From Pseudovirgaria hyperparasitica (taxonomy: Eukaryota > Ascomycota > Dothideomycetes > Acrospermales > Acrospermaceae): a stretch of 64,000 nucleotides of DNA. The position numbers and the translations under genes are program-made. The notes beneath the pieces were generated by a model that did not search any database, had not been told where the DNA came from, and saw nothing but the letters and a program-made list of their open reading frames with translations. Shown here in pieces: positions 10,599 to 23,122 of this stretch (within the stretch, counting starts at the first letter, position 1; the number at the start of each line of letters is the position of its first letter). Where the stretch lies: the NCBI RefSeq assembly GCF_010093815.1, contig NW_022985556.1, forward strand, positions 824,782 to 888,781, read 5' to 3'.

Positions 10599-13500
10599 TT
10601 AGTGCGTCCCATTTTCGCCGTTACTATTACCATTAAGTACCCCGGTCATGCCTATGCCGTCAAAGCCGCCTTCGCCCTGCATGTCTGCCCAGTCCCACTC
10701 GAGCGTCATGGGCATCTGCCACAACTCCTGTGGTACAAATGGTTGCTGGAACGAATTGCCCATATCCATACCACCAGGACCGGTACCAGGCGTGTTGGGT
10801 GAGTAGTTTGCGCCATTAGTGCCGTTACCGTTGGTCATAAAAGATGATGGAGGCATATCAGAAGAAGATGGCATGTTGCCCATGTTGCTGTCGCCGTTGA
10901 TATCGGCGCCCCAGCCATGTAGAGAGTTGTGGGTAAAGTTGGGGGAGAAAGGGAATGGCTGTATGTTGTTAGTTATGTTTCCACGCCAGTAATCGCCATG
11001 ATAATATGGTGAAACTTACCGGGTCCGACGTGTCCGAGTACGCACCGGGCGTCATGCCCGGCCCACTCGGCCCAAATCCGTTCCCATTCACTGGCGTCAC
11101 AGGTGTGTTGAAGCCTTGCGACTGCCTTCTCTCGTTATTTTGCGGCGTAACGTGCGGGCGTGGCACGTCAAGATGCGGTGGTGCGGAGCCATTTTTAGAT
11201 GCGTCTTTGTCTACGTGATTCTTCCTCTTGCGTCGTGATGAGGTTTCTCGATCAGCTTTTTCGCAAACAACCTTGGCAATGCGTTCAAATTCGGCGCACA
11301 CGCTTAGCATGCGCTTCACGCTTGAGTCGGACTCGTACGAGAGCTTTGACAGGAAGCTGACGACGCTGTTCATGAGTTTGAGGTCTGAGCGTGTGCGGGT
11401 GTCTTGTGGATTTTGAAGGATGTTGGCGAACAGCGTGACGAGAGCGGACACGGGAAAGTAGATGATTAGCCAGACGCAGGAGAAGTCTCCTGCAGGTACG
11501 TATTTAATCAGATGTATCGATGCTCGAGCAGCTTGCACACAGAGTGTAGCTGATGAGAAGACTCTTGGGTTTAGTGGTCTAGCGTTCAGTCCTTGAATTG
11601 CGAAATTAGACAGTCTACTGGTCCAGTAGCCGTGGTGGACGGACATGCGGTGGATGGTGGTAAGGCAGTTGTAGTACGAGAAATGCAGTACGACAACATG
11701 TAGGACGAGCGGCGTGTGAGCAGCTTTGATCTCATGCTCTGGACGGAAATCCATAGGTATCCCGTCTTTCCAGTCTTCCAACTCTCTATCAAGTTCGCCA
11801 ATCGTGTTCAGTAGCTCTCCATCAGACTGCTTAGCGGCCTTGCAGGAATATAAGCCTCTGTACACTTTGCTCTCGATTACAGCAAACGTGCACATCAACC
11901 TGAAGAGGTTGACTTTGCCTTTGCCGTCGGCTAATGGAATGTTGCCAATGTTGTCTGGCGGGTCTTCACTTGGCAGTTCAACATTCATGTCATCGTCATC
12001 CTGGATTGGAGGTCGTCCAGATCGTAGACATATATCGCGGTCGAGCATGTACGCTATCCAAAACACCCGCTTCCGTTGCTCGATCTCGCCAGGGCTGAGG
12101 TTAAACCCGGAGCCTCGCTTATGCAGGCCAATGCTGTGCGACAGGCGAATCGCAGCGGCAACTAGGAAGAATGACGGCTGCGGATTGGGTGTTCCCATCA
12201 AGAACAGAGCCATACCAAGGAGTGCTTGGACGCTGAGCAAGTCAGTATTGCGGATCGTTAGTTCCGACTGAACTGCCATGGCGTTCTTGAGATAGCCCCA
12301 AGCTTTCTGGTCTTCTTCCTGGGGAACAAGATTGCTCATGACGCGGAGTCTGTGAGCGATAGCCAGAGCCACATTAAAACTTGCCCACCAACCAGAGCCT
12401 TCATAGGGGTCGCGTTCATAATGCTTGTCCACCAAGTGCATAAAGGTGGGCTCATGGAATAATGGGAACATGCAGTTGAAGTTTTCGAAGAAATCCTTCA
12501 GCAGCGACAAAGCTTCATGTTTCGGTGGTAATTGTTTGTAGACTTTTCGGTCGAAGATGTCGCGGAACACGTCTGGTTTCCAATGAATCCACTTATTATC
12601 CTCGATAGAAGCAGTTGAAATCATCTCCTGGAAGGACGCGTCCCCCGTCTTTTCATTCACCCATTGTATGCCCTTCGGAGAGAAGATGGAGAAACCTGAA
12701 GATGAACCGATGTATCTCGTCTCGCCACAATTATTCGTCACAAGCGAGCACATCATGTCTGAGAGAGCTTCCACCTCTTCTTCTTTCCGCTCTGTCTCCG
12801 GTTGTGGCGTTTGTTCCTGCACAGACTTCGCTCTACCTGGCTGAGGTGATGTGACGGTGCTTTTTGGGCTTGCCACTGAGGGCGGCTTAGAAGCTGTCTT
12901 GGAGGTTTCTTGCATGCCTTCACTTGAGCTGGGTCGCGCATCAGTTAGAGACTCGTCTTCTCCTCCTGGTGAAGTGACTTTTGGAGATTTCTCGCTCGAC
13001 TGTTTTGTAGTAGTACTGCTCTTTGCCTTCTCAACGAGACGCTTTTCCAATGTGCCCAGGTCTGTGCGTCCGTCGTCTTCTTCAGAGAGCAGACCGGAAA
13101 GGCGCAAAAGTGATTCCATACGACCTAGGCGGTTCTCGAGACCTTCGATATACTTGGCACTAGCATAAACGTTAGCGAGCATACAGTCATAGAACACAGA
13201 AACAGCATACCCCTTGGGTGGTTGCCTCTTCTTCTCCACTTGCGTAAAGACGCATTCTGTTTTGTAATTTTGGCAATGCGTACACGACGGCTGTTTGCCT
13301 GCGCACTGTCAGCGTGGCGAGGCAAGTGAGTGCGTGTGTTGACTGACCGTCGCACTTGATCTTCTTTCTCCTGCATTGGTCGCAGGCGCGAGCTATTCTC
13401 CTCCTCTTGGAATCACCTTGATCACCGCCCTCGTAGTTCAGATCATCTTCGTTGAACATGTTGCCAGAGAGGGAGGGGGGCATCTGGGTGGCATCCATGT

Positions 13501-13603
13501 CGTAGTTCCCAAAGATTCTCGGTGGCTGATTGACAAGAGGAGGTCCTTGCGGTAGACCGTGCATGAACGCGATGCCGTTCTGATCCATTGCTGAAGCGTC
13601 CAT
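10599..13603 (-). CDS. Zn(II)2Cys6 transcription factor with fungal-specific TF domain
   Basis: Nuclear DNA-binding regulator. Four exons (13603-13348, 13298-13211, 13159-11020, 10958-10599) give 947 aa. The Zn cluster at residues about 76-102 reads CX2CX6CX6CX2CX6C ([11 protein letters not shown] then [12 protein letters not shown]) and is split by intron 1. A short coiled-coil linker follows ([20 protein letters not shown]). After a Ser/Pro/Thr-rich acidic region comes the fungal-specific TF domain (about residues 290-700), with [15 protein letters not shown] as a landmark. The tail is Asn/Gly/Met/Pro-rich and likely an activation region; it begins in exon 4 (PFPFSPNF). The Zn cluster and linker are very like widely conserved fungal C6 factors, but I cannot name the target pathway. 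Start chosen at [10 protein letters not shown]; an in-frame ATG at 13702 would add 33 residues. Confidence 0.9.
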
Positions 13604-15067
13604 GTTCGCAATAGCTGGAGGCACGAAGGGGTCGATGAAGCTGGAGTGAAGCTGCAGACAGCAACAGCTGAACGTGTGAGAGAGGCGACGGTCGGATGGC
13701 AAGACGTATATTCGACAAGTACAACAAAGTCTGTATGTAGTGCTTACGGGCGGGACGTGAGGGGCGGTCGATGAATAATACAGGGCCGATGCCTGTCACC
13801 GAGTCGTAGTTCAGGGATAATGGGTATAACGCAATGGCGTTGCAGGACAAAGTGTGAAGCTATCAATCAACACGCGTAGTATCCGGATGCCGGCACCAGG
13901 ATCAGAGACGAGGTAGAAAAGAAGGCGATTGAGTGAATGAAGTGAAGAGTGGCCAAAGGGACCGACCGGACGAAAGCGACCGGATCTGAAGAGAAAGTAC
14001 TTCTTCACTCTAACCATTATTGACCAACCCAGCTAGGTAGGCGTAGGCCACAGCTAGCTATAATAGTACCTAGGTAGGGAGTAATAAGCAACTTTAGCTG
14101 GGTAGATGGGGTGATGATGCAGCTGCAGGTTCGTGGGTCTTCGGGGGGGTCTTTAGGGTGTTCTTTGGGGGGTTCTTGGAGGCTGGAGGGGCAGTGTTGG
14201 AGCTGCAGCTAATTCATACTACTAATTAGTAATTACAGCTGGAGTCTTGTCTACTGTATCTGGTATATAGATTGGATGGGCTATGATTCTCCTTCTTCAC
14301 TGTTTCTCCAACTGTAAAATATACTCCTTTGATTTTCATGATGATGGTAGAATCTGGAGGCACAAAATGATCATCATGGTCCGATTTGGGGCTGTGCAGT
14401 CCACGGGTGACGGGTGCACCTCTTGGTCCCTCGCATGTTCCTCGCGTGGCCGCCCCTCTCCTGTATACGGTGAGTAATACCCAGGGGTCTAGAGTCTACC
14501 TACCTTAGACTACTTAATCATATATAATACACACACGTACGTAACTAGCACTGTAGGCCGCTTACCAGATCGGTTCATAACATGGAAGTCATCGTGTTGT
14601 TCAGCCTTCGTGTTGCCAGCACACGCCCAAGAAACCATCTAGTCATATTACAGTACTTTGACGTGGCTCTCTAGAATCCTAGCGGGCTGCAGCCTGAGGG
14701 TAACCTTATACATAGAGAAAAATGCATCCATCATTTACATATTTATCTTCACCACCTCCACAACCACCGTTGCGCCACGGGATACCATCAGTAGCGCCAC
14801 AGAGAAGCTTGGACTTGGACTTCAAGCCTTGCCTTTGTCTCGTATCGCCTCGCCCTGCTCTCTACCCATGGATGCAAGGAGAAAGCTGAGGAGGTCCGCA
14901 GGTGGAGCTTGAGCTCGGCTTTAGCCCATGTCGGTCTCTCCAGCAATGCATGTGCCAATCACAAAGCTTCTTCTGACTCCCGCCACAACTGCATAGCCGT
15001 ACAACTAATTGACTCCCTCTCTGTACGCGTCAACTCGTCTTTTCACAATCTCACACACCGTTCGACT
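13604..15067. other. Intergenic between divergent genes
   Basis: 1.46 kb upstream of both the Zn2Cys6 factor and the hydrolase. Contains two CTAGGTAGG-type motifs (around 14033 and 14070), a G-rich run at 14135-14192 with four or more G-tracts, and AGCTGCAG words on either side of it (about 14119 and 14200). No gene recognised. Confidence 0.5.
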
Positions 15068-16505
15068 ATGGCAAATCCTACTCCTTTGACTGCTGCCGAG
15101 CTTCAAGCCCATCCAGAGTTCAAGCACGTTACCTGGGACCTCAAACCCGAGAAGAAGGAATCTGTCGCTGTGGCCAATGGTCGTGGAGGCCCTATCAATA
15201 TCGCATATGAAGTCCATGGCCATGGTGATATTCATCTCGTGGTAAGTATGCGTTATAGAAAAGTCCAATACCTATAAGAAGCGACGTTATAACCTTTGCG
15301 TAACGTTGCTTGTTCTGGCGAACATCTTTCCGAGTCTCGCGTTTCAACACCTCGTTTGCATGTCATACATATCTTTATATCGTGTCTCAAGTTCCTGCAC
15401 TGCCTCATGATTCCCGTTTGGACATTCCCATGCACGGAACGAGCTATCAAATTTCATTCCATGCCTATACTCTTACCACTCATTCATGCACTTACGAAGA
15501 CACATCCATCATGCATTGGTCAACACATGTAACTAAGCCAATCCCAGTGGGTAATGGGCCTAGGCGCCTTCAAAAGCGCCTGGCAACGTCAAACCAAAGA
15601 CTTCGCCCATACCCAGGCCTCCAAATACACATCCCTGATCTTCGACAATCGCGGCATGGGCGAATCCGACAAGCCACTGGCCCGCTACTCGACCTCTGAC
15701 ATGGCTCTCGACGCCATCGAACTTTTGGACCATCTCGGATGGACAGGCAGGCGACAATGCCACATCATCGGCATTAGCATGGGCGGCATGATTTCGCAGG
15801 AGATTGTGCGTATAGGTAGTCCATAGCACGACATGAAACGGTCTTGACGTGGCATGCAGGCAATCCGCATTCCCTCTCGCATCGCATCACTTTCGCTCGT
15901 CTCTACAGCGCCGCGGCTCGTCAACACGGTCGGCTTTGTTGAGAACATCCGCAATCGCATCAACCTGTTCATCCCGCGCCACATCGACGAGCAACTCACA
16001 CGCGTGAAGTACAACTTGTTCACTGCCGACTGGTGCAACGCGCCAGACGAGCACGAATACACGGTCAAGTCGTTCCCGACCAACGGCGATCGTATGATGG
16101 CGTCGGAAATCACGAAGCGCAATAACACGGCACAGTTCACACGGCGCGGCTTCCTCTTACAGATCATCGCGGCCGGATGGCACCACAAATCGGATGCTCA
16201 GTTGAAGCAGATTGGCGACGAAGTGGGGAGGGAGAGAATCATGGTTGTGCATGGGACAAATGACAACATGATCACTTTTCCGCATGGCCCGATGCTATTG
16301 AAAGGGCTAGGGGGTGAGGAAGGAGGCGTGACAAAGAAATTCATTGATGGGCAGGGACACATGGTAAGCTTCCATCATATACGATATGTTGATGTGGGCA
16401 ATTGCTAACCGGTCTCCATAGCTACCGGCGGAGATGAGGAAGGAATTCAATGGATGGATCGAGGATCTGGTGCGGAGAGGTGAAGAGTTGAATAGTAAGA
16501 GTTGA
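15068..16505 (+). CDS. α/β-hydrolase fold protein
   Basis: Probable esterase/lipase-like or epoxide-hydrolase-like enzyme; substrate unknown. Four exons (15068-15241, 15548-15805, 15860-16363, 16422-16505) give 339 aa. Fold landmarks: oxyanion region WVMGLGAFKSAW, strand 4 and turn SLIFDNRGMGESDKP, nucleophile elbow GISMGG (Ser at about residue 137), acid region VVHGTNDNMI and catalytic His in DGQGHML. No signal peptide or membrane helix is seen, so it is likely cytosolic. Intron 1 is 306 nt, several times longer than other introns here, and it holds an unrelated open frame. The N-terminal block (LTAAELQAHPEFKHVTWDL) before the hydrolase core is short. Convergence of all exons to one frame supports the model. 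Confidence 0.88.
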
Positions 16506-17440
16506 TGGTTCCAATCGACACTGGGCAAAGATAAAGGCTGATGTCCAGAATGATAGACGCTAAGTTGATATAGCACAACTAAGGTTTTCAACGCTAAGCT
16601 CGAAAATAATTGACACAAATCTATATCCACGTGACCGTCTCCTTCTCCCATGACACCACACGCATAGAATTACCACTGACTGAGATGACCCGACGAATTG
16701 GACTCGGAGACGACTGATGTCGAGGTCTATTTGATCCTCCATGGTCCCTACTGTTCATTCATCTGCATTACATGCACACAGTCCGTTCCACTTCCCACTC
16801 AGCCGTACCAATTTTTGAGACTTACTTCTGCTCGGGCAGTGGTCTTTTTCGCCTTTCGTACAGATACAGTGGACATTTCTGTGGATCGGAGATGAGGTAT
16901 TTTGACCGGGATAGTCCCGTTCTTTCCTCGCATGTCGACAAATGACGTTGCGCCAAGATTTCAGGCGGTCAGGCGCGTACATATTGTTTCCCGTTCTGGC
17001 TATTACCAGAAAACTTTGCTTCGTCGCCCCGCACCCGTTCCTTCCTAGATTGTGCTGTGGAAGAGGGGACTTATGTATAGTGATTATATAGCGGACAAAG
17101 GATCTCGTTCCTAGTTACACCTGATGTGAATAATGGCATCAAAGAGCTCTGTCGTAGATATATTGCAGCTGTGTATTGTAGAATTAGCCTTATGCTGCAA
17201 TACACTGGACTTGCCGGCATCATCCCTGCACTTAATAGCCGAGTGGAGCCAACGTGTGGAAGCTTGAGCTAGTGCACGCTCTGACCTTTTTCTTATATAT
17301 CCCCATAATACATCTTTGCATATTTTCTCCGCATTCCTGCCATTCCTTGGTCTTTCTGCCTTTTTGTGCGTCTGTTTGAGTCTTGTTTTCAACTACATAG
17401 ACCCATCATAATCACGAAAGATAGGCAAAAGTCTACAGGA
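16506..17440. other. Intergenic
   Basis: 3' flank of the hydrolase and upstream region of the Bor1-type transporter. No coding signal. The last 100 bases before ATG 17441 are pyrimidine-rich. Confidence 0.5.
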
Positions 17441-19345
17441 ATGGCGAGAAAAGAACCGTGGTGGAGGATTCATCTCTGCCAGGGCATGATCAATGATGTG
17501 AGACGTCGCGCTCCGTACTATGTGAGCGACTGGACAGATGCGTGGGACTATAGAGTCGTACCGGCGACTGTATACATGTACTTTGCAAAGTAAGACCTGT
17601 TCAACTATGCAAGGACGGACACTGACGTTCTCTCAGTATCTTACCAGCTCTCGCATTTTCTCTCGACATGTTTACCAAAACCGCAATGAGCTTTGGCGTC
17701 AATGAGGTTCTGCTTGCATCTGTTCTCGGTGCTGTCGTTTTTGCTGTCTTTGCTGCTCAGCCACTGGTCATTGTTGGCGTCACAGGTATGTCTCCTTTTC
17801 CGTAATGCTGCTCATCCATCTGACTCCTGAAGGACCCATCACGGTCTTCAACTACACAGTCTACGACATCATGACACCGAGGGGGACGAATTATTTTGCC
17901 TTCATGTGCTGGATTGGCATGTACGTCTGCCCCCCCCCCCCCCCCTATTCACAATTGACCCAGAAAGAGACTGACACAACTACAGTTGGTCCCTGATAAT
18001 GCACACCATTCTCGCCATCACAAACTCCTGCAACGCCCTCCGCTACGTAACCCGTTTCTCATGCGACATCTTCGGCTTCTACGTCGCCCTGATCTACCTC
18101 CAGAAAGGCATCCAGGTCCTCACCCGCCAATGGGCCTCCGGCGACGCCTCCGCCTACCTCTCCATCGTCGTCGCTCTCCTCGTCACCGCCGTCGCCTACC
18201 TCTGCTCCCTCATCGGCACCAGCTCCCTCTTCCACCGCGTCGTGCGCAAATTCATCGAAGACTACGGCACCCCGCTCACAATCATCTTCTTCACCGGCTT
18301 CGTGCACATCGGCCGCATGCGCACCGTCGAAACCGAAAAACTCCCCGTCTCACGCGCCTTCTACCCAACCCAGGACCGCAGCTGGCTCGTGCCCTTCTGG
18401 GCCGACATCAGCGTCCCAGACATCTTCATCGCCCTGCCCTTCGCCCTCCTCCTCACCATCCTCTTCTGGTTCGACCACAACGTCTCCTCGCTCATCGCCC
18501 AGGGCACCGAGTTCCCCCTCCGCAAACCCGCCGGCTTCCACTGGGACATCTTCCTCCTCGGCATCACCACCTTCGTCGCCGGCCTCCTCGGCATCCCCTT
18601 TCCCAACGGCCTCATCCCGCAAGCCCCCTTCCACACCGCCTCCCTCTGCGCCACCCGCACCATCGCCTCCTCCTCCTCCTCCCCATCACCCACCAAACCC
18701 GACCATCCCCACACCACTAAACGCATCACCTCCCACGTCGTCGAACAGCGCGCGTCAAACCTCGCCCAAGGCCTCCTCACCCTCGGCACCATGACCGGGC
18801 CCCTCCTCACCGTCCTCCACCTCATCCCCCAGTCCGTCCTCGCAGGCCTCTTCTTCACAATGGGCATCCAAGCCCTCCAATCCAACCCCATCACAACCCG
18901 CATCCTCTACCTCCTCACCTCCCGGCCCCTCCTCCCACATGGTTCCCCCCTAAACTCACTGTCCCGCCGCAGCATCGCATGCTTTACCGCAATCCAATTG
19001 CTTGGCTTCGCGGCTACGTTTGCGGTCACGCAGACGATTGCCGCGGTCGGGTTCCCGTTGGTGATTCTGGGGCTTATTCCGTTGCGGACGTGGGTTTTGC
19101 CGCTGTGGTTTGTGCGTGGGGAGTTGATGGTCTTGGATGAGGCGACGGCGAGTGCGTTTACGATGGTTAGTTGTGGGGGGATTCATGGGGCGAGTGGGAC
19201 CGAGGTGGGGGACGAGGAGGAGGTGGGAGAGGGCCGGGACGTGGAAAGCGGTGGTGGAGGAAGCGGGTCAGGGGAGAAAAGGGGGGAGGAAGGAGGGGTT
19301 GTGAATAGGGGTGGATTTAAGGGGGATGCAGGAGAGGCCAAATGA
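17441..19345 (+). CDS. BOR1: Bor1-like anion transporter (SLC4/HCO3 cotransporter family)
   Basis: Plasma- or vacuolar-membrane protein; fungal Bor1 exports borate. Four exons (17441-17589, 17637-17785, 17833-17920, 17986-19345) give 581 aa. The N-terminus (WWRIHLCQGMINDVRRRAPYY) is the conserved pre-membrane segment. About 11-14 membrane segments follow. Family signatures are FAAQPLVIVGVTGPITVFNY, PFPNGLIPQAPFHTASLC and a long cytoplasmic region containing VEQRASNLAQGLL. The last 60 or so residues are Gly/Glu/Ser-rich and disordered. Intron 3 (17921-17985) contains a run of 16 C (17930-17945), so this intron is prone to length errors. Codon use in exon 4 is strikingly C-rich in its first half, then G/T-rich toward the end. 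Confidence 0.93.
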
Positions 19346-19648
19346 GAGAGGTAAAAAGTTGCATCGAAGCGAGCAATATAGCCATATTGGATAATGTATT
19401 AATTCTTCGTCCACTGGATCAATGTTCTTATTACGGAACAGACAAAAAGGTGGGTATCTGGCGATGGAACGACCAGGAAAGAACACAATCACACGCCTGC
19501 TTTTAGAAAAAACGCGTCCAGTCCTTTACAGACCCAGCCATGAGACGAGTCAACGACTACAACCGCCGCAACACCATGAATGCATATTCCCACCTCTATA
19601 CCTGCCAGGATCGCCGCCTGTCAGTCCCCGTCTCCCGACAATGGTCCC
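19346..19648. other. Intergenic between convergent genes
   Basis: Shared 3' flank of the Bor1-like and Efr3 genes. No gene seen. Confidence 0.5.
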
Positions 19649-22600
19649 TCAATACGGCGGTACAGCCCTCTCTCCGACCGCCGCCTCGTCGCCATCATCC
19701 CCAACATCAATCGCCTCCAACAAGCCCGAGAAATCAGGCCGCGGCCCCGTCATCGTGCTCTCCCTAGTGCGCGTCTTCGCCACGCGCATACTACCCTTCA
19801 CGCTACCCTTCACACTGCCCTGTCTCAGGCTGCGAGCCTTCTCACCACCAGCATTTCCCCTCGACACAACGCCCTCGCCACTGCCATTGCTATTGCCAAT
19901 AGCCTCACTCCCAGGCGCCGTACCAGGTCTACTGCGCACCGGACTGGCCGCTGCGCGAAGATTGGCGGGCAGCGGAGGCACAGGCGGGACAGAATCACGC
20001 TCGCGTTCACGCATGTACTCTTGGATGTTTTGCTCGACTGTGATACCGCTAGTATTTCCGCCTGCGTTGGGCAATGGCGTGGCCTTTGGCGTGAGATCCA
20101 GCTCGCTCGGTTGGCCTGCCGTCACAAATGACACCTCACTGGCCGAGAAATCTGCGCTGACCATGCTCTCGCTCGTATCGTCGTCGGTCGGATCGAGCTG
20201 GCTGCGCGCGAGCCCATGTACAGGGAAGCTGACACGTGTCGAGCCTGACAGAGCGCGTTTGAGGTCTGTAACCGTGGTGGCGGCGTGTGTGTCGGTAGTA
20301 GTACTCGTCGCAGTAGAACGGTTTTCCTTATCCCCGCGATCCTGACGGTTCCGAATTGACGCTGTATTCGCACCTGCTGAGCGACGACGTGCGGAGCGCT
20401 TCGTGGACGAGTGGACTTCGATGTCAGAAATATTGCCGCCAGGTATGTTGACTGCAAGTAGGTTCTTGCCTGAAGAACGCGCGCCTTTGGAGCCGGATAC
20501 AGACGCGGAGGAGTCTGAATCCTTTGCAGTGGCTGCGATGGTTGCTTCTTTGGTCCATGGCGCGAGGAGTTGGTCTTTAATGTCTGTAGGAAGATCATCG
20601 GCGGAGGAGCGTGAAGTAGGTGCAGCGAGGATCGGTGTGGAGAAGGAACGACCCGGAGAGCCAGGTGGGCTAGTAGGCGGGGAGATGAGGGTGCCACTGT
20701 AGCCTTGAATGATGATGTCAACGAGGCCATCACGGTCGTCAAAAAGGCGTAAGTCGCCAGAGGAGGCATAGGCGCCCTGGCCATTGCTAGCACGGGAGTT
20801 TGAGCGGATGCTGTCGAGCGATGATGGGGGGACGCGTACGCCGTTACCCCAGAGTGAGGATTGATTGCGACGGGCGATTTCGCGCGATATGTTGTTGCCA
20901 ATCTGGGAGTTTTGAAAGTCGAAGTGGACGCTGAGCCCCCAAAGATAGCCGTGCACAAGACTGCCCAGGTGGACTTTTGATTTCATATCTTGTGTCGTCT
21001 TGATGTCGTCCTGGAGCCGCATGATCATTGGCAGACCGTAGCGGAGGGCGTTGAGTCCAAGGTTCTGAACGAGAGACGTTAACAGCAGATGGAGCATCAA
21101 GATGTCGGGTTCAGAAGTGACATGCTGGTGGGCATTCTCGTAGATCGCCAGATGAAGCAAAGGTAGAAACGTTGAGTTCTTTGCAGGGCGAGGAGAGCGC
21201 TCACGGTGCGATGCGTTGGAGACGGCTCTCCTGACGAGGCTTTGTGCGCGTTCGACACTACCGCCTTGCTGTGGTATTCCCCTCCCTCTTGTCACACGGA
21301 GACTGCTTTTATCTGTTTCCTTTTCCAACCACGTGAGCAGAGCCTCGATGTATGCTTGCCGGACTTGGAGGGAGGGATCTCTGAGAAGCCACTGTGTGCC
21401 GTTCCAGACATCTACACCCACTGATCCTCGACCTGCACCTCTGCCTCCAATCTTGGAATTGGCGACGATCAAGATTTCTCGGATTGCCGCAAGTGCAATC
21501 AGCCTGGCATTGTCGAAAGAGAAAAAGCTGGAGGTTCGGGGTTCGGAACTGGACGAGTCTGTGGTGGCTACACTGCTCTCCAAATTTGAGGGCTTGAGTC
21601 TTGATAATATCGTTGTGATCATGTCCGAGATCTGATCTGCATAGTATACGTGCGTTGCAAGCATCCCTATTGATGTCTGCAGTGTCGAGAGAAGTAGTTG
21701 TCTGGTGAAGGATGGCTCGACAGCAATCTCAATGACTGGATCTGAGTTTCCTTCAGACTTCTCTTTCATAGCGTCTTTCGATTCGCGAACAGGATTGATG
21801 GCGTCAGATTGTTGATGATGTGGTCGTAATGCTGTGCTCTGCCCTCCAAGCTGCAACAATAGAAGCACGTGCTGGATGAAGCCAATGAGCACATCCATGA
21901 TACTGAGCCCTATGAAGCTGATGTTGGAACTGAGCAAAGATTGGATCATGCTCGCAAATATCAACTGTTTTTGCAGATCTTCTTCCACGATCGGACTGCG
22001 TACTAATGACTCTACCGCACTAACCAGTACCACAAACCGATCTTGGACAGGAGTCCAGCCGCATATCATGGCAAACAGGGCATTTGGCCAGCTGCTGATC
22101 TGACTGGGTCGGTGTTCGTGATGTGTAAGTGTTTCATGTGTTCTAGAGCGATTTGCTACGAATGTGAGTACCGTACTCGTCGCCAATCGTAATTGGCCAC
22201 GGTTCACGACGGTGAAGACGTTCCGAAGGGCTTGGAGTGCAACAATCCCAACCTCAATCTCGGCAAGCTTATCGGCCTCTGCGGTAGTCCCAGACGCAGC
22301 GACTGGATCAGCCTCATCAGTTCCTGCTGTCTGAACGGTTGAAATGCTTTGTCTTCGCCGAAGGCCTTGCTCTTTTTCCTGTACCTCCTTCTCTTCCTCA
22401 CGCTCCTGCAGTTCTTCCAAGTCTTTCCCATTATGCGAATACATGTTCAGGAGGATGGCGGGAATGATCACGGTTAGCTGTCGACTGGTCTCAGATCCGA
22501 GAGCTTCTGAGGCTGCGACTGCTTTGATCGCCTCTAAGCCGGCCTTTCGAAATCTTATTGCGACAGGCCAGCTTATTGAAGATTTTCCAGCGCTAGTTGT

Positions 22601-23122
22601 TTCCTTTGATGCGAAGTCTGCATACATTTTGACGATCTCCTCATATTGCGCAATGTAATCCTGGTCTGCCGCAAGTGTGATTGGGTCCTGATGAGCACAT
22701 AATGCTTCCCAGGTTGGGACTGAATCCTCAACCATGTTGACATCATTGGATTGAAGTATCGTTCGAATCGAGTTCAGAATGGCACTCCGGTAAAGTGGAA
22801 GATCGCGTGGACATTTCTCGATCAGTGCCTGGAGAATTTCCAGGGTAACTTGTACATTTCTGAAGCTACGTCAGCGGGTGTAGCATATGGGATTCATGAT
22901 TTCCTACCCGATGCGACCCTTGTAGACATCGCTTACTGTCTTCCTATCCAGAAATTCAGTGACTTTGGTGAGTTTGCTGCGGCGTGTACTGGCGTAATAA
23001 AGGAGGTAGCTGAGTTCTGATGAATTGGGTTTCGCTTCGACGCTGTTCTTCTGCAGTCGAGGATAGCAATCAATGATCAGTGCCTGATGCTTTGGCCGGA
23101 GCCTTCGCCGTACGCCTTGCAT
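19649..23122 (-). CDS. EFR3: Efr3, plasma-membrane anchor of the PI 4-kinase Stt4 complex
   Basis: Armadillo/HEAT-like scaffold that holds the Stt4-Ypp1 phosphatidylinositol 4-kinase complex at the plasma membrane. Two exons (23122-22908 and 22859-19649) give 1141 aa. The N-terminus has the conserved basic membrane-binding start and Cys (RPKHQALIIDCYPRLQK), then the hallmark SELSYLLYYASTRRSKL and GRIGNVQVTLEIL. The helical-repeat part runs to about residue 650. The rest is Ser/Thr/Arg-rich and disordered, usual for fungal Efr3. The intron gives an AAAT acceptor that completes the Gly-Asn junction exactly as in the family. A Glu/Lys-rich insert at about 190-210 interrupts the helical region. 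No frame problem seen. Confidence 0.93.

Noticed and set aside
17986-18720. 244-codon Arg/His/Pro-rich frame over Bor1
   Set aside because: Shifted-frame shadow of the C-rich Bor1 exon.
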